Origin: Thermoprotei archaeon
GTDB lineage: Archaea > Thermoproteota > Thermoprotei_A > Sulfolobales > Ignisphaeraceae
DNA length: 5,171 nt
Reading direction: 5' to 3'
NCBI GenBank assembly: GCA_003661865.1
Contig: QMWY01000106.1
Span: 1 to 5,171, forward strand
This document shows positions 4,850 to 5,171 of the stretch, piece after piece. A program made the translations under genes and the position numbers. The first letter of the stretch is position 1. The number at the start of each line of letters is the position of its first letter. The notes under the pieces are model-generated. The model was not told the origin of the DNA, made no database searches, and saw only the letters and a program-made list of their open reading frames with translations.

Positions 4850-4890
4850 TTTTTGCCCGTGTATGCGTGTTGCTATGCGGTGTAGCACCC

Positions 4891-5171
4891 TTGTCGGACC
4901 GCGACGAGGTCTCCAGAGTCCTCTTCAGGGCGAAGGTTGTTAGGATCGTAAGGGACGTTCTGAAGAAGATTGATGCAGAGGTCCTCTACATCGTGACCCG
5001 TGACCTCCTGGAATACCTATTCCCCGAGCACCTGGCGCTGTACGGTGTCGAGGTCACGGCTAGCGGGGCTGTGATCTACGTCACCCCCCTCGACTTCGAG
5101 AGGGCTAGCTCCATCTATGGCTCCGTAGCTGAGGTCAGGCCCGTCTACAGTGGTAGGGTTGGGCTATGGAT
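4891..5171 (+). CDS. Unrecognised protein, N-terminal part (3' end beyond window)
   Basis: About 93 residues are visible; I do not recognise the family. From TTG 4891 it begins LSDRDEVSRVLFRAKVVRIV, a basic amphipathic helix, followed by KKIDAEVLYIVTRDLLEYL, then YGVEVTASGAVIYVTPLDF and a segment ending VRPVYSGRVGLW. It looks soluble, with alternating helix and strands and no cysteine, glycine-rich loop or membrane segment. TTG 4891 is chosen because GGTG (4879-4882) lies 8 nt upstream and the visible protein then opens with a normal hydrophilic helix. GTG 4867 or TTG 4870 are alternatives that fit a leaderless message and would add a short hydrophobic VLLCGVAP stretch. The frame stays open to the window edge and codon choice matches its neighbours, which supports a real gene. 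Confidence 0.7.
   Translation, partial: MSDRDEVSRVLFRAKVVRIVRDVLKKIDAEVLYIVTRDLLEYLFPEHLALYGVEVTASGAVIYVTPLDFERASSIYGSVAEVRPVYSGRVGLW

Overview
The window looks like chromosomal DNA of a hyperthermophilic crenarchaeon, most likely of the Desulfurococcales/Pyrodictiaceae type. This is inferred from heavy use of AGG, ATA and CTA codons, frequent GTG and TTG starts, GGTG/GGTGAT Shine-Dalgarno motifs, archaeal TATA boxes placed about 26 bp upstream of start regions, short intergenic gaps, and protein families typical of archaea. It is dense housekeeping-like DNA: no tRNA or rRNA gene, CRISPR array, transposase or phage gene is visible.

Layout. (1) 1-2044, minus strand: a three-gene cluster in transcription order: a winged-helix-like unknown protein (1538-2044, apparently leaderless from a clear TATA box), an archaeal 5-formyltetrahydrofolate cyclo-ligase/MTHFSD-type protein (707-1465), and the N-terminal 220 residues of cysteinyl-tRNA synthetase (1-662, running off the left edge). 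(2) 2159-3136, plus strand: a tight two-gene unit encoding a protein with two tandem Sm/Hfq-like domains and a THUMP-domain (Tan1-like) RNA-binding protein. The second gene appears to start at a non-canonical CTG, behind a GGTGAT Shine-Dalgarno that overlaps the first gene's stop. (3) 3266-4009, minus strand: a multi-spanning membrane protein resembling the archaeal DUF2208 type, with a TATA box, a possible short upstream ORF, and a possible small membrane ORF just downstream. (4) 4161-4460, plus strand: a 99-residue protein, possibly roadblock/LC7-like, convergent with (5) a 71-residue zinc-ribbon protein (4526-4741, minus). (6) 4891 to the right edge, plus strand: the N-terminus of an unrecognised protein.

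The clearest functional theme is RNA and translation: tRNA charging (CysRS), a THUMP protein that would bind tRNA, and a double Sm-like protein that may bind RNA. The most interesting part is the divergent Sm-like/THUMP operon at 2159-3136, because of the pairing, the His/Cys-rich linker between the two Sm-like repeats, and the apparent CTG start. Functional links between the clusters are inference; only co-directionality and spacing are seen.
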